From the NCBI RefSeq assembly GCF_001866135.1, contig NZ_MODW01000005.1:168275-232274 (forward strand): DNA of 64,000 nucleotides. The letters are read 5' to 3'. The notes beneath the pieces were generated by a model, which saw only the letters and a list, made by a program, of their open reading frames with translations, ran no database searches and was not told the DNA's origin. Shown piece after piece: positions 34,890 to 45,714 of this stretch. The stretch comes from Microbacterium sp. LCT-H2 (GTDB lineage Bacteria > Actinomycetota > Actinomycetes > Actinomycetales > Microbacteriaceae). The stretch's first letter is position 1, and each line of letters begins with the position of its first letter. A program made the translations under genes and the position numbers.

Positions 34890-35867
34890 TCAGACGTCGA
34901 GCCCTGCGGGGACGGCGGCCTCGGTCCCCGGGATGCCCTCCTGCTGCGCACGCTTGTCCGCCATCGCCAGCAGCCGGCGGATGCGGCCGGCCACGGCGTC
35001 CTTGGTGAGCGGAGGGTCGGCGTGGTGCCCCAGCTCGTCGAGGCTGGCGTCACGGTGCGCGAGGCGGAGCTCGCCGGCGACACGGAGGTGGTCGGGCACC
35101 TCGTCGGCCAGGATCTCGAGAGCACGCTCGACCCGGGCGCATGCCGCCACGGCCGCCTGCGCGGAACGGCGGAGGTTCGCATCGTCGAAGTTGACGAGCC
35201 TGTTCACGCCGGCGCGCACCTCGCGGCGCTGTCGCAGCTCCTCCCAGGCGAGGGCGGTGCGCTGGGCGCCCATCTCGCTGAGAATGGTGCGGATGGCCTC
35301 GCCCTCGCGGACGACTACGCGGGGAAGCCCACGGACCTCGCGGGCCTTCGCAGCGACGCCGAGACGGTGAGCGGCACCCACGAGCGCCATGGCCGCCTCG
35401 GACGACGGGCAGGCGACCTCGAGCATGGCGGAGCGGCCCGGCTCGCTGAGCGTCCCCGCGGCGAGGAACGCCCCGCGCCAGAGGCCGGCGACCTCCGCAC
35501 GGGAACCCGTGGTAAGGCGGTTCGGGAGTCCGCGGACCGGGCGGCGACGCTGGTCGAGAAGCCCGGTCTGGCGGGCCAGGGTCTCCCCCTGCGCGATGAC
35601 GCGCACCGCCCAGCGGGCGCCGTCGTTGGCGGTGCTCGACTGCACCTGGGCGATCTCCGGACGGACGCCGTAGATCTCGGCGAGGTCACGAGCCACGCGG
35701 CGGGCGAGGGTCTCGGCATCGACCTCCGCTTCCACCGCCACCCGGCCGGCGATGGAGTGCAGACCACCGGCGAACCGGAGGATGGCCGTCACCTCAGCGA
35801 CGCGCACCGTCGGGGGTGCATTGCGGATGCTGACGAGCTCAGCCTTGACGTCGGTGGTTAGTGCCAC
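34890..35867 (-). CDS. whiA: DNA-binding regulator WhiA
   Basis: 325 residues. WhiA combines a degenerate LAGLIDADG homing-endonuclease fold with a C-terminal helix-turn-helix and is found in nearly all Gram-positive bacteria; in Streptomyces it drives sporulation with WhiB, elsewhere it influences division. Visible: N-terminal '[20 protein letters not shown]', '[16 protein letters not shown]' (127-142), and '[20 protein letters not shown]' before the helix-turn-helix. Starts with GTG, SD GGAG. In many genomes yvcK lies between rapZ and whiA; here only 63 bp separate them. Confidence 0.94.
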   Translation of the reverse strand: MALTTDVKAELVSIRNAPPTVRVAEVTAILRFAGGLHSIAGRVAVEAEVDAETLARRVARDLAEIYGVRPEIAQVQSSTANDGARWAVRVIAQGETLARQTGLLDQRRRPVRGLPNRLTTGSRAEVAGLWRGAFLAAGTLSEPGRSAMLEVACPSSEAAMALVGAAHRLGVAAKAREVRGLPRVVVREGEAIRTILSEMGAQRTALAWEELRQRREVRAGVNRLVNFDDANLRRSAQAAVAACARVERALEILADEVPDHLRVAGELRLAHRDASLDELGHHADPPLTKDAVAGRIRRLLAMADKRAQQEGIPGTEAAVPAGLDV

Positions 35868-35930
35868 GAGACTCCTTCACGTTCACGCGCCGGGTCGCGA
35901 CGCAAACCTCCAGCTTACTCGCTCGGGGGC

Positions 35931-36803
35931 CTATTCCCTGCCGAGGTCACGGTGGCGGACGTTGACCGCGACGCCCGGGATTCCCGCCAGTCGACGGGCG
36001 AGCTCCTCGGACATCGCGACCGAACGGTGCTTGCCTCCCGTGCACCCGATGGCGATCGTGGAGTGGCTCTTGTTCTCGCGCTGGTACCCCTCGAGGACGG
36101 GCACGAGAGCCTTCGCGTAGGCGTCGAGGAACTCCTCCGCGCCGTCGCGAGAGAGCACGTATTCGCGTACCGTCTCATCCTGCCCCGTGAGTCCGCGCAG
36201 GTCTTCGTTCCAGTACGGGTTCGGCAGGAAGCGCATGTCGGCGACGACGTCGACATCGGTGGGGAGCCCGTACTTGAATCCGAAGCTGAGCAGCGTGACC
36301 CGGTGCCGGGCCTCCCCCTCCTCGGAGAAGATGTCGGACACCTTCGTCGCCAGCTGGTGGATGTTCAACGCCGTGGTGTCGATCACGAGGTCTGCGGCCT
36401 CGCGGATCGGCGCCAGCCGGGTGCGCTCGGTGCGGATGCCGTCGAGGAGCGTCCCATCGCCCTGGAGCGGGTGGGGGCGACGCACCGCCTCGAACCGACG
36501 GACGAGGACGTCGTCGGACGCATCGAGGAACAGCACGCGGATCGATCCCCGGGTGCGCAGCACACGCGCCACCTCGGGGAAGTCGTCGAAGAGGTTGCGA
36601 CCGCGGACGTCGACCACCGCGGCGACCTTCGGGAGCGAATCCCCGCCCATGCCGGTGAGGTCGAGCAGCGGACGAAGAATCTGCGGCGGCAGGTTGTCCA
36701 CGACGTACCAGCCGAGATCCTCGAGCGCATTGGCCACCGTGGTGCGCCCCGCGCCGGACATCCCGGTGACGATGAGGAACTCGCCCTTCTCCCCGTCAGA
36801 CAT
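35931..36803 (-). CDS. rapZ: RapZ/YvcJ family nucleotide-binding protein
   Basis: 290 residues. P-loop GMSGAGRT (14-21); C-terminal domain with 'GCTGGKHRSVAMSEELARRL' as in RapZ. In E. coli RapZ guides RNase E to GlmZ; in Gram-positives the role is less clear and may involve nucleotide signalling. SD GGAG precedes the ATG. It follows uvrC by 38 bp in a uvrA-uvrC-rapZ-whiA run. Confidence 0.94.
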   Translation of the reverse strand: MSDGEKGEFLIVTGMSGAGRTTVANALEDLGWYVVDNLPPQILRPLLDLTGMGGDSLPKVAAVVDVRGRNLFDDFPEVARVLRTRGSIRVLFLDASDDVLVRRFEAVRRPHPLQGDGTLLDGIRTERTRLAPIREAADLVIDTTALNIHQLATKVSDIFSEEGEARHRVTLLSFGFKYGLPTDVDVVADMRFLPNPYWNEDLRGLTGQDETVREYVLSRDGAEEFLDAYAKALVPVLEGYQRENKSHSTIAIGCTGGKHRSVAMSEELARRLAGIPGVAVNVRHRDLGRE

Positions 36804-36841
36804 CGCTACTCACTGCTCCTTCTCCCCCTCGGCCTCCCAGC

Positions 36842-38746
36842 CTAGCGAGTGGACAGGTGCGTATGGATGTTCTGGGCCAGCACCGGTCCGATCCCCTGGA
36901 CCTCCTGGATCTGGTGGGGTTCGGCGGCGCGCAGCGCCGTGACCGAGCCGAAGTGCTTCAGCAGGACCTTGATCCGCGACGCCCCCAGACCGGGCACCTC
37001 GGCGAGCACCGTCGTGATGTCCTTCTTGCGCTTCTTCCGCTGGTGCGTGATGGCGAATCGATGCGCCTCATCGCGAAGCCGCTGGAGCAGGTAGAGAGAT
37101 TCGCTGGTCCGCGGGAGGATGACCGGGAAGTCGTCTCCCGGAAGCCAGATCTCCTCCAGGCGCTTGGCGATGCCGCAGACGGCGATCTCGGTGTGTCCCG
37201 CGTCGCGGAGGGCTCGAGCTGCGGCCTCGACCTGGGGCTGCCCGCCGTCCACGAGCAGCAGCTGCGGCGGGTAGGCGAACCGGGGCTTCCGGCGCACACC
37301 CGCCTCGCCGACGTCTTCCGCGACCACGTCGTCGGTGGTGGGGTCGACGGTCTCCTGCTCCTCCGGGCGGTCGAGGTAGGCGAGCCGACGCCGCAGCACC
37401 TGGTACATGGAGTCGGTGTCGTCGGTGGTCTCCGCGATGTTGAAGGTGCGGTACTGGTCCTTCCGCGGCAGCCCATCCTCGAACACGACCATGGAAGCGA
37501 CCACGTTCGTGCCCCCGAGGTGCGAGATGTCGAAGCACTCGATCCGGAGGGGCGCCTCCTCCATGCCCAGCGCTTCCTGCAGATCGGTCAGCGCCTGCGT
37601 GCGCGCGACGTAGTCGCTCGTCCGACGCGTCTTGTGCCTGATCAGCGCCTGCTGGGCGTTCAGGGTGGCCGTGCGCATGAGGTCGGCCCGCTGGCCGCGG
37701 TGCGCCACCGCGATCTCGACCTTCCGGCCTCGACGTTCACGCAGCCACGCCTCCAGCTCGGAGGCGTCGTCGGGAAGCACAGGGACGAGGATGCGACGTG
37801 GCACGTCCTGCGCCTCCCCGTACGCCTGCTGGAGGACCTGCTCCACGAGCTCCCCGCCGGAGATGTCGATCTCCTTCTCGATCGTCAGAGCCCGGACCCC
37901 TCGGACACGACCGCCGCGGATGACGAAGTGCTGCACCGCGGCCGCGAGCTCGTCCTCGGCGATGCCGAACAGGTCGGCGTCCTCGTCCGCCGGCAGCACG
38001 AGGGCGCTCTTGCCGAGCACGGCCTCGATCGCCGAGAGCTTGTCCCGGTACTTCGCGGCCGCCTCGTAGTCCATGGCCGCCGACGCGGCGAGCATGCGCT
38101 GCGTGAGCTCGCGGGTGAAGCGTTCGTCACCGCCCGCCATGAAAGCGACGAAATCGTCGACCATGGCGCGGTGCTCCTCGATCGACACCGTCATCGAGCA
38201 CGGCCCGCCGCACTTGCCGATCTGCCCCGGGAAGCACGGGCGGCCCGTCTGCATCGCCCGCTTGTAGCTCGCGTCGCTGCAGGTGCGGATGGGGAAGGCT
38301 TTGATCATCAGGTCGATGGTCTCGTGCACCGCCCACACCTTCGGATAAGGACCGAAGTAGCGGGCTCCGGGGATCTTCCGGTTCCGGGTCACGAGCACCC
38401 GCGGCGCCTCGTCCCCCAGCGTGACCGCCATGAACGGGTAGGACTTGTCGTCCCGGTACTTGACGTTGAACGGCGGATCGAACTCCTTGATCCACATGTA
38501 CTCGAGCTGAAGGGAGTCGACGTCGGTGGGCACGACCGTCCACTCCACCGACGCCGCCGTCGTCACCATCCGACGCGTGCGCTCATGCAGCGTCCGCAGC
38601 GGAGCGAAGTAGTTCGACAGCCGCTGACGGAGGTTCTTCGCCTTCCCGACGTACAGCACCCGGCCGTTGGCATCGCGGAACCGGTACACCCCCGGGTCGG
38701 TCGGGATCTCGCCCGCCCGGGGCTTGTACGGCAGCACGTCGGCCAT
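36842..38746 (-). CDS. uvrC: excinuclease ABC subunit C
   Basis: 634 residues. The N-terminal GIY-YIG nuclease makes the 3' incision ('[20 protein letters not shown]', 19-38). A UVR domain follows near residue 205, then the RNase H-like domain ('[20 protein letters not shown]' near 405-424) for the 5' incision, and C-terminal helix-hairpin-helix motifs ('[18 protein letters not shown]'). The ATG shares one base with the uvrA stop. Confidence 0.97.
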   Translation of the reverse strand: MADVLPYKPRAGEIPTDPGVYRFRDANGRVLYVGKAKNLRQRLSNYFAPLRTLHERTRRMVTTAASVEWTVVPTDVDSLQLEYMWIKEFDPPFNVKYRDDKSYPFMAVTLGDEAPRVLVTRNRKIPGARYFGPYPKVWAVHETIDLMIKAFPIRTCSDASYKRAMQTGRPCFPGQIGKCGGPCSMTVSIEEHRAMVDDFVAFMAGGDERFTRELTQRMLAASAAMDYEAAAKYRDKLSAIEAVLGKSALVLPADEDADLFGIAEDELAAAVQHFVIRGGRVRGVRALTIEKEIDISGGELVEQVLQQAYGEAQDVPRRILVPVLPDDASELEAWLRERRGRKVEIAVAHRGQRADLMRTATLNAQQALIRHKTRRTSDYVARTQALTDLQEALGMEEAPLRIECFDISHLGGTNVVASMVVFEDGLPRKDQYRTFNIAETTDDTDSMYQVLRRRLAYLDRPEEQETVDPTTDDVVAEDVGEAGVRRKPRFAYPPQLLLVDGGQPQVEAAARALRDAGHTEIAVCGIAKRLEEIWLPGDDFPVILPRTSESLYLLQRLRDEAHRFAITHQRKKRKKDITTVLAEVPGLGASRIKVLLKHFGSVTALRAAEPHQIQEVQGIGPVLAQNIHTHLSTR

Positions 38747-41634
38747 CAGCTGGCCTTCCGCGCAGAGCGCCCCTCACCCAGGATCTCGGCGAGGAACTGG
38801 CCGGTGTGGCTCTCCTCGACCCGCGCGATCTGCTCCGGCGTGCCGGTGGCGAGGATCGTGCCGCCGCCGGAACCGCCCTCCGGACCCAGGTCGATCACCC
38901 AGTCGGCCGACTTGATCACGTCGAGGTTGTGCTCGATCACGATCACCGTGTTGCCCTTGTCGACCAGACCGTTCAGCACCTCGAGGAGCTTGCGCACGTC
39001 CTCGAAGTGCAGACCCGTCGTCGGCTCGTCGAGCACGTAGATGCTCCGCCCGTTGCTGCGGCGCTGGAGCTCGGTCGCGAGCTTCACGCGCTGCGCCTCA
39101 CCGCCGGACAGCGTGGTCGCCGACTGGCCGAGGCGCACGTACCCCAGCCCCACGTCGACGAGGGTCTTCATGTAGCGGTGGATGGCCTGGATCGGCTCGA
39201 AGAACTCGGCCGCCTCCTCGATGGGCATCTCCAGCACCTCGGCGATGTTCTTGCCCTTGTAGTGCACGGCGAGGGTGTCGCGGTTGTACCGCTTGCCGTG
39301 GCACACCTCGCAGTCCACGTACACGTCCGGGAGGAAGTTCATCTCGATCTTGATCGTGCCGTCACCCGAGCAGGCCTCGCAGCGTCCGCCCTTGACGTTG
39401 AAGCTGAACCGGCCCGGCTGGTAGCCGCGGACCTTCGCCTCGGGCGTCTCGCTGAAGAGCGTGCGGATGCGGTCGAAGACGCCCGTGTAGGTCGCCGGGT
39501 TCGATCGCGGGGTGCGGCCGATCGGTGCCTGGTCGACGTGCACGACCTTGTCGAGGTTGTCGAGGCCGGTCACGCGGGTGTGCTTGCCCGGCACCGTTCG
39601 CGCGCCGTTGAGCCGCGACGCGAGCACCTGGTACAGGATGTCATTCACCAGGGACGACTTCCCGGATCCGCTGACGCCGGTGACCGCGGTGAGGACGCCG
39701 AGCGGGAAGTCCGCCGTGACGTTGCGGAGGTTGTTGGCGCGCGCGCCCACCACGCTCAGCATGCGCTTCTTGTCGATCTTCCGGCGCTTCGCCGGCATCG
39801 GGATCTCTCGACGGCCCGAGAGATAGTCGCCGGTCATGGAGTCGGTGTCGGCGAGCAGCGCCGAGTACGGCCCGGAGTGGACCACCGCTCCGCCGTTCAC
39901 ACCCGCGCCGGGACCGATATCGACCACCCAGTCCGCGGCCTCGATCGTCTCTTCGTCGTGCTCGACGACGATCAGGGTGTTCCCGAGGTCGCGCAGCGTG
40001 AGCAGCGTCTCGATGAGTCGGCGGTTGTCGCGCTGGTGCAGTCCGATCGACGGTTCATCGAGGACGTAGAGCACGCCGGTCAGGCCGGAGCCGATCTGCG
40101 TGGCGAGGCGGATGCGCTGGGCCTCGCCACCCGACAGCGAGCCCGCCGAGCGGCTGAGGTTCAGGTAGGACAGACCGACCTGGAGGAGGAAGTCGAGGCG
40201 CAGGCGGATCTCACGGAGCACCTGGGCGGCGATCTTGGCCTCGCGGTCGGTGAGGTGCAGCTTCTCCATGAAGGCCCGGGCATCGGCCAGGCTCAGGTGC
40301 GAGACCTCGGCGATGGAGTGACCGTGTACCTGCACGGCCAGCACCTCGGGCTTGAGACGGTCGCCATTGCAGACCGGGCACGGGACCTCGCGGAGGTACT
40401 CGCCCCACCGGCTGCGCTGCGTGTCGGACTCGGCCTGCAGGTACTGCCGCTCGATGTACGGCACCACGCCCTCGAAGCCGGAGGCATAGCGCATCTCACG
40501 GCCGTAGCGGTTCTTCCACTTGACCGTGACCTTGTAGTTCTCTCCGCGCAGCACCGCTTCCTTGACGTCGGAGTGCAGTTCGCGCCACGGGGTGTCGAGG
40601 GAGAAGTCGAGGTCGCGGGAGAGTCCTTCGAGCAGGCGCTCGTAGTACTGGAAGAGGCCCTTGCCCTGGGTGGTCCACGGGATGATGACGCCCTCGCGGA
40701 TCGAGAGGTCTTCGTCGCCGAGCATCAGGTCCACGTCCACCGACATGCGGGTGCCGAGGCCCGAGCAGGCGGGGCAGGCGCCGAACGGCGCGTTGAAGGA
40801 GAACGTGCGCGGCTCGATCTCGGTGAGGGTGAGCGCGTGGCCGTTGGGGCACGCGAGCTTCTCCGAGAAGGTCTGCCAGGCGTCGTCGCCCTCGCCGTCG
40901 ACGTAGTTGATCTGCACCACACCGCCGGCGAGTCCGAGAGCGGTCTCCACCGAGTCGGTCACGCGTCCGAGGATGTCCGGCGAGGCGACGAGGCGGTCGA
41001 CGACCACGGCGATGTCGTGCTTGTAGCTCTTCTTGAGCGTCGGAGGCTCGGCCAGCTGGATGAGCTCGCCGTCGACGATCGCCCGCGAGTACCCCTTCGC
41101 CCCGAGCTCCCGGAACAGGTCGACGAACTCGCCCTTCTTCTGCGAGACGATCGGCGCGACGACCTGGTAGCGGGTACGCTCCGGCAGCTCCATGAGCTGG
41201 TCGGCGATCTGCTGGACAGTCTGACGCTGGATCTTCTCTCCGCACACCGGACAGTGCGGAACGCCGATGCGCGCCCAGAGCAGACGCATGTAGTCGTAGA
41301 TCTCGGTGATCGTGCCGACCGTCGACCGAGGATTGCGGTTCGTCGACTTCTGATCGATCGACACCGCCGGGCTCAGCCCCTCGATGAAATCGACGTCCGG
41401 CCGGTCGACCTGGCCGAGGAACTGCCGCGCGTAGGCGCTCAGCGACTCGACGTACCGACGCTGCCCCTCGGCGAAGATCGTGTCGAAGGCGAGGCTCGAC
41501 TTCCCCGATCCGGAGAGGCCGGTGAAGACCACCAGCGAGTCGCGAGGGATGTCGATGTCGACGTTCTTGAGATTGTGCACGCGGGCGCCGCGGACACTGA
41601 GTTTTCCTGGGGAAGCAACGGGGACGATGGGCAC
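38746..41634 (-). CDS. uvrA: excinuclease ABC subunit A
   Basis: 962 residues. Damage-recognition ATPase with two ABC modules: Walker A 'GLSGSGKSS' (39-47) and a second in '[16 protein letters not shown]'; signatures '[18 protein letters not shown]' and '[16 protein letters not shown]'. Zinc cysteines in '[11 protein letters not shown]' and 'RCEACSGDG'. First gene of uvrA-uvrC-rapZ-whiA. The 120-bp upstream gap has no convincing LexA box. Confidence 0.97.
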   Translation of the reverse strand: MPIVPVASPGKLSVRGARVHNLKNVDIDIPRDSLVVFTGLSGSGKSSLAFDTIFAEGQRRYVESLSAYARQFLGQVDRPDVDFIEGLSPAVSIDQKSTNRNPRSTVGTITEIYDYMRLLWARIGVPHCPVCGEKIQRQTVQQIADQLMELPERTRYQVVAPIVSQKKGEFVDLFRELGAKGYSRAIVDGELIQLAEPPTLKKSYKHDIAVVVDRLVASPDILGRVTDSVETALGLAGGVVQINYVDGEGDDAWQTFSEKLACPNGHALTLTEIEPRTFSFNAPFGACPACSGLGTRMSVDVDLMLGDEDLSIREGVIIPWTTQGKGLFQYYERLLEGLSRDLDFSLDTPWRELHSDVKEAVLRGENYKVTVKWKNRYGREMRYASGFEGVVPYIERQYLQAESDTQRSRWGEYLREVPCPVCNGDRLKPEVLAVQVHGHSIAEVSHLSLADARAFMEKLHLTDREAKIAAQVLREIRLRLDFLLQVGLSYLNLSRSAGSLSGGEAQRIRLATQIGSGLTGVLYVLDEPSIGLHQRDNRRLIETLLTLRDLGNTLIVVEHDEETIEAADWVVDIGPGAGVNGGAVVHSGPYSALLADTDSMTGDYLSGRREIPMPAKRRKIDKKRMLSVVGARANNLRNVTADFPLGVLTAVTGVSGSGKSSLVNDILYQVLASRLNGARTVPGKHTRVTGLDNLDKVVHVDQAPIGRTPRSNPATYTGVFDRIRTLFSETPEAKVRGYQPGRFSFNVKGGRCEACSGDGTIKIEMNFLPDVYVDCEVCHGKRYNRDTLAVHYKGKNIAEVLEMPIEEAAEFFEPIQAIHRYMKTLVDVGLGYVRLGQSATTLSGGEAQRVKLATELQRRSNGRSIYVLDEPTTGLHFEDVRKLLEVLNGLVDKGNTVIVIEHNLDVIKSADWVIDLGPEGGSGGGTILATGTPEQIARVEESHTGQFLAEILGEGRSARKAS

Positions 41635-41756
41635 CGAACAAGTCTACGAGGGGCCACGGACATCGGCTCCGAGAACGCCCAACGCCTGGTCCCGGCGAGG
41701 GGGCTTCCCGGAGTCGTCACGGCGAGCGGGCCGCTCCCCCCGGGCCCCCGGACGGC

Positions 41757-42200
41757 TCAGCTCTGCTCGGAGCGCCGCCCCGCGAAGGCCCCGAGCCCGT
41801 CCCGGAGTGCGGCGATCTCGCCGATGCCCATCCCGACGGCGGCCATCACCCGATGCGGCACGTCCACGGCCCTCGCACGCAGCGCCGCTCCGGCGTCGGT
41901 GAGCGTGATCTCCAGCCGGCGCTCGTCCTCATTGCTTCGCTGGCGGGTCACCAGCCCGTCGGCCTCGAGCCTCTTGACGAGGGGCGACGCGGTCGCGGGC
42001 TCCAGCGCGAGGTCGGCGGCGAGGTCGTTCAGGGTCCGCGGCGACCGCTCCCACAGGGCGAGCATCACCAGGTACTGCGGGTGCGTCAACCCGAGCGGCT
42101 CGAGGATCGGCCGGTAGATCGCCACCACATTCCGCGCCGCCGTGACCACGGCGAAGCAGAGCTGGTTCTCGAGCCGGAGCAGATCATCGGTGTCAGTCAC
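41757..42200 (-). CDS. MarR family transcriptional regulator
   Basis: 147 residues with a winged helix: '[20 protein letters not shown]' (38-57), recognition region '[20 protein letters not shown]' (64-83) and wing '[17 protein letters not shown]'. Starts with GTG 42200. TATAGT on the minus strand (42208-42213) ends 7 nt before it, so the mRNA is leaderless. A palindrome at 42226-42243 lies in the shared region with the divergent gene. No redox cysteine cluster of the OhrR type is seen (one Cys near residue 15). Target probably includes the divergent 80-residue gene. Confidence 0.87.
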   Translation of the reverse strand: MTDTDDLLRLENQLCFAVVTAARNVVAIYRPILEPLGLTHPQYLVMLALWERSPRTLNDLAADLALEPATASPLVKRLEADGLVTRQRSNEDERRLEITLTDAGAALRARAVDVPHRVMAAVGMGIGEIAALRDGLGAFAGRRSEQS

Positions 42201-42225
42201 GATCTTGACTATACATCTGCACGAA

Positions 42226-42243
42226 TCATTAGTACACTAATGA
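42226..42243. promoter_or_regulatory. MarR-type operator in the divergent promoter region
   Basis: TCATTAGT-AC-ACTAATGA is a perfect inverted repeat with 8-bp arms, AT-rich in GC-rich DNA. It overlaps a TACACT -10 (42233-42238) for the rightward gene and lies upstream of the leftward MarR -10. Confidence 0.7.
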
Positions 42244-42245
42244 AC

Positions 42246-42488
42246 ATGTCACGCGACTCCAGCCGCCCCCCTCTTCGCACCCGAATCCGCGAAGCGGGGG
42301 GCCTTTACACCTGGGTGAACACCAACCTCGTGCGTCTCGCCGGTCCGGCCTCGGTCGGGCCCTACGAGAAGACGCCCCCGCCGAGCGCCGCGGAGCGCGC
42401 GGAACGAGCCTGTCCGCTCTGCGGTGCGCCGATGACCGAGCACGAGATCGACCGCTCCGGCGCGAAGACGCTGGTGCACTGCCCGTAG
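42246..42488 (+). CDS. small zinc-ribbon-like protein divergent from MarR regulator
   Basis: 80 residues from ATG 42246; ATG 42240 in frame would add two residues but lies in the operator. TACACT ends 7 nt before 42246, so the mRNA is probably leaderless. The C-terminus has 'CPLCGAP' (56-62) and a final 'HCP', a CxxC...HC arrangement that could bind zinc. No signal peptide. Function unknown; likely controlled by the MarR protein. Confidence 0.68.
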   Translation: MSRDSSRPPLRTRIREAGGLYTWVNTNLVRLAGPASVGPYEKTPPPSAAERAERACPLCGAPMTEHEIDRSGAKTLVHCP

Positions 42489-42499
42489 GCCCCTCGGCG

Positions 42500-42847
42500 T
42501 CAGTCGTCGTCGGCTGCGAGGGCGGCGCCGACCGACTCCCGGGCCATGTCGATCCAGGTCATGAGCGCGGCATCGTCGGCGATCGCCGACGCGGAGACAT
42601 CGATCCACCCGGACCCCATGGTGCGGGACCCCATCACGGCGCGGGAAGCTCCGGGCAGGGTCACCGCGACGGCGCCGTTCTCCTCATCCACACGGACGAG
42701 AAGCGTCCCGTCCTTCCGGGCGCCCACCAGGATGCGCCCCTCGTCGAGGAACGCCCTGGTCCCGAACATCCGGCGCTCCTCGATGGAAGGGTCGGCCCCG
42801 AGCAGTGCGCGGACGCGGTCCGCGAGTTCCTCTCCTGCCGCATCCAT
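42500..42847 (-). CDS. TfoX N-terminal domain-like protein
   Basis: 115 residues. Resembles the TfoX/Sxy N-terminal domain family: 'LADRVRALLGADPSIEERRM' then 'FGTRAFLDEGRILVGARKDG' and 'GSRTMGSGWIDVSA'. In Gammaproteobacteria Sxy activates competence with CRP; stand-alone actinobacterial copies have no known role. ATG 42847 is chosen because GGAG lies just upstream; GTG 42853 is an alternative. It starts 11 nt after the uvrB stop and probably shares its transcript. Confidence 0.78.
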   Translation of the reverse strand: MDAAGEELADRVRALLGADPSIEERRMFGTRAFLDEGRILVGARKDGTLLVRVDEENGAVAVTLPGASRAVMGSRTMGSGWIDVSASAIADDAALMTWIDMARESVGAALAADDD

Positions 42848-42858
42848 CTCCACTCCGT

Positions 42859-44931
42859 CTACGCGTGCCCGGCCCGCTCCATCGACCGGAGCTCCTTCTT
42901 CAGATCCTGCACTTCGTCACGCAGGCGTCCGGCCAGCTCGAACTTCAGCTCGGCGGCCGCCGCGAGCATCTGATCGGTGAGGTCCTGGATCGTGGCCTCC
43001 AGCTGCTGGGCGCCCTCGGCCGCGATCCCGGTGCGCCGCAGGTTCGGTGTCGGCGACTTCCCCTTGCCCGACGCGCGGCCTCGGCCGGACATCAGCTCCG
43101 CGGTGTCCTGACCCTCGCGCGCCAGCACCTCCGTGATGTCGGCGATGCGCTTGCGCAGCGGCTGCGGATCGATGCCGTGCTCCTTGTTGTACGCGATCTG
43201 CTTCTCACGTCGGCGGTCGGTCTCCTCGATGGCCTTGGCCATGGAGTCCGTCATGTTGTCCGCGTACATGTGCACTTCACCGGACACGTTTCGCGCGGCG
43301 CGGCCGATGGTCTGGATGAGCGAGGTCCCGGAGCGGAGGAAGCCCTCCTTGTCTGCGTCGAGGATCGCGACGAGCGACACCTCCGGGAGGTCGAGTCCCT
43401 CGCGCAGCAGGTTGATACCCACCAGGACGTCGTACACGCCGGCGCGCAGTTCGCTGAGGAGCTCGACGCGACGCAGGGTGTCGACGTCGGAGTGCAGGTA
43501 GCGCACCCGGACGCCATGCTCGCCGAGGAAGTCGGTCAGCTCCTCCGCCATCTTCTTCGTGAGCGTCGTGACGAGCACGCGCTCGTCACGCTCCACGCGA
43601 AGCCTGATCTCTTCGAGGAGATCATCGATCTGCCCCTTCGACGGCTTGACGATGATCTCCGGATCGACCAGGCCGGTCGGGCGGATGATCTGCTCCACCA
43701 CTCCGTCGGCGATGCCCATCTCGTACTTGCCCGGGGTGGCGGACAGGTAGACGGTCTGCCCCACGCGGTTCTTGAACTCGTCCCAGCGCAGTGGGCGGTT
43801 GTCCATCGCGCTCGGCAGCCGGAATCCATGGTCGACGAGGGTGCGCTTGCGGGACGCGTCTCCTTCGTACATCGCGCCGATCTGCGGCACCGTGACGTGG
43901 GACTCGTCGATGACGAGCAGGAAGTCGTCCGGGAAGAAGTCGAGGAGCGTGTGCGGAGGCTCGCCCGGCATGCGTCCGTCCATGTGACGCGAGTAGTTCT
44001 CGATGCCGGAGCAGAATCCGAGCTGCTGCAGCATCTCCAGGTCGAACGTGGTCCGCATTCGGAGTCGCTGTGCCTCGAGGAGCTTGCCCTGGCGCTCGAA
44101 CTCCTTCAGCCGCTCCTCCAGCTCGTGCTCGATGGTGCCGATGGAGCGCTGGATGACGTCGGTGCCCGCGACGTAGTGCGAGGCCGGGAAGATCGGCACG
44201 GCGTCCAGCTTCTCGATGACCTCGCCCGTGAGCGGGTGCAGCGAGTAGAGAGCCTCGATCTCGTCGCCGAACAGCTCGATGCGGATGGCGTGCTCCTCGT
44301 ACACCGGGATGATCTCGATCGTGTCGCCGCGGACACGGAAGTTGCCGCGCGAGAAGTCGACGTCGTTGCGGTTGTACTGCATCGCGATGAACTGACGGAT
44401 CAAGGCGTCGCGGTCGTACCGCTCCCCCACCTGGAGCGCGACCATGGCGCGCAGGTACTCCTCCGGGGCGCCCAGGCCGTAGATGCAGGAGACGGTCGAC
44501 ACCACGACCACATCCCGACGGCTCAGCAGGGAGTTGGTCGTCGAGTGGCGGAGGCGCTCGACCTCCGCGTTGATCGAGGAGTCCTTCTCGATGAAGGTGT
44601 CCGTCTGCGGGACGTAGGCCTCGGGCTGGTAGTAGTCGTAGTACGAGACGAAGTACTCGACGGCGTTGTTCGGCATGAGCTCGCGGAACTCGTTGGCGAG
44701 CTGCGCCGCGAGGGTCTTGTTATGCGCGAGCACGAGCGTGGGGCGCTGCACCTGTTCGACGAGCCAGGCCGTGGTCGCCGATTTGCCTGTTCCGGTCGCC
44801 CCGAGCAGCACGATGTCGGTCTCGCCCGCGTTGATGCGGGACGCCAGCTCGGCGATGGCCTGCGGCTGGTCACCGGCGGGGGCGTACTCGCTGATGACCT
44901 CGAAGGGGCGGACACTGCGGGTGGGCTGCAT
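42859..44931 (-). CDS. uvrB: excinuclease ABC subunit B
   Basis: 690 residues. DNA-damage verification helicase. Walker A GATGTGKS (44-51), beta-hairpin region '[20 protein letters not shown]', DEAD-like '[18 protein letters not shown]', and C-terminal UVR motif '[20 protein letters not shown]'. ATG 44931 has no ribosome site; TACGCT on the minus strand (44938-44943) ends 6 nt before it, suggesting a leaderless start within the imperfect dyad CATAC-N7-GTATG (44929-44945). Confidence 0.97.
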   Translation of the reverse strand: MQPTRSVRPFEVISEYAPAGDQPQAIAELASRINAGETDIVLLGATGTGKSATTAWLVEQVQRPTLVLAHNKTLAAQLANEFRELMPNNAVEYFVSYYDYYQPEAYVPQTDTFIEKDSSINAEVERLRHSTTNSLLSRRDVVVVSTVSCIYGLGAPEEYLRAMVALQVGERYDRDALIRQFIAMQYNRNDVDFSRGNFRVRGDTIEIIPVYEEHAIRIELFGDEIEALYSLHPLTGEVIEKLDAVPIFPASHYVAGTDVIQRSIGTIEHELEERLKEFERQGKLLEAQRLRMRTTFDLEMLQQLGFCSGIENYSRHMDGRMPGEPPHTLLDFFPDDFLLVIDESHVTVPQIGAMYEGDASRKRTLVDHGFRLPSAMDNRPLRWDEFKNRVGQTVYLSATPGKYEMGIADGVVEQIIRPTGLVDPEIIVKPSKGQIDDLLEEIRLRVERDERVLVTTLTKKMAEELTDFLGEHGVRVRYLHSDVDTLRRVELLSELRAGVYDVLVGINLLREGLDLPEVSLVAILDADKEGFLRSGTSLIQTIGRAARNVSGEVHMYADNMTDSMAKAIEETDRRREKQIAYNKEHGIDPQPLRKRIADITEVLAREGQDTAELMSGRGRASGKGKSPTPNLRRTGIAAEGAQQLEATIQDLTDQMLAAAAELKFELAGRLRDEVQDLKKELRSMERAGHA

Positions 44932-44988
44932 ACATCAAGCGTATGCCGCCCCTCCGACATCGGGGCCGCGTCCGGTGGCGGCAGCGCT

Positions 44989-45588
44989 TCAGCTCGCGCG
45001 GAGCCGGTCCCAGAGCGCGTCCGTCTGGGCCAGCGTGTCCGCGATCGATCCGGCGGTGTCGATGACGATGTCGGCGATCGCGAGCCGCCTGTCGTCGGGA
45101 ACCTGCGCGGCGATCCGCCCGCGGGCCTCGTCAGGCGTCATCCCGCGCAGGTGCTCGAGCCTCTCGAGACGGACCTCCTCGGGAGCGTGCGCGACGACGA
45201 TCGCATCCCACGGGTCGTCGACACGCGCCTCCACGAGAAGCGGCACGTCGTAGACGACGACAGCATCCGGATCGGCACGGAACGCGGCGTCGAAACGGCG
45301 CTGGGACTCGGCCCGCACGGCAGGGTGCACGATGGCGTTCAGCTGCGCGAGACGGTCCGGATCGGCGAACACGGTCGCCCCGAGGGCCGCCCGGTCGAGC
45401 GATCCGTCGTCGGCGATGACCTCGTCGCCGAACGCCCGAGCGATCGCATCGAGCACTTCGGATCCCGGCGCCTGGACCTCGCGAACGATCCGATCCGCGT
45501 CGACGATCACCGCGCCGAGCTCGGCGAGCCGGTTCGCGATGGTGGACTTCCCCGACGCGATACCTCCGGTGAGAGCGATGAGCGGCAT
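44989..45588 (-). CDS. coaE: dephospho-CoA kinase
   Basis: 199 residues from ATG 45588; the open frame runs upstream to 46275 but only as shadow. Last step of coenzyme A synthesis. P-loop 'TGGIASGKSTIANRL' (7-21) and 'VIVDADRIVREVQAPG'. Upstream of uvrB by 57 bp. In many actinobacteria coaE directly follows rpsA; here rpsA lies about 8.5 kb away. Confidence 0.94.
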   Translation of the reverse strand: MPLIALTGGIASGKSTIANRLAELGAVIVDADRIVREVQAPGSEVLDAIARAFGDEVIADDGSLDRAALGATVFADPDRLAQLNAIVHPAVRAESQRRFDAAFRADPDAVVVYDVPLLVEARVDDPWDAIVVAHAPEEVRLERLEHLRGMTPDEARGRIAAQVPDDRRLAIADIVIDTAGSIADTLAQTDALWDRLRAS

Positions 45589-45714
45589 CCGACCATCCTG
45601 CCACGCCTGACCGAGGGCGTCGCACGACGCTGCCGAGGAACAATCGGGAAAGCTTCGGTCCCTCTTGAGGAAGACTTGACGGTCCCCTGAGGTGTGCTGC
45701 GTAACGTCGAAGCC

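Noticed and set aside
41635..41756. LexA (SOS) box upstream of uvrA
   Set aside because: Only a half-like CGAAC is visible just before the start; no second half at the right distance.
38806..42117. 1103-codon open frame on the plus strand opposite uvrA
   Set aside because: Antisense shadow of uvrA and MarR genes; no domain-like sequence.
42805..45690. 961-codon open frame on the plus strand opposite uvrB and coaE
   Set aside because: Antisense shadow; uvrB motifs lie on the other strand.
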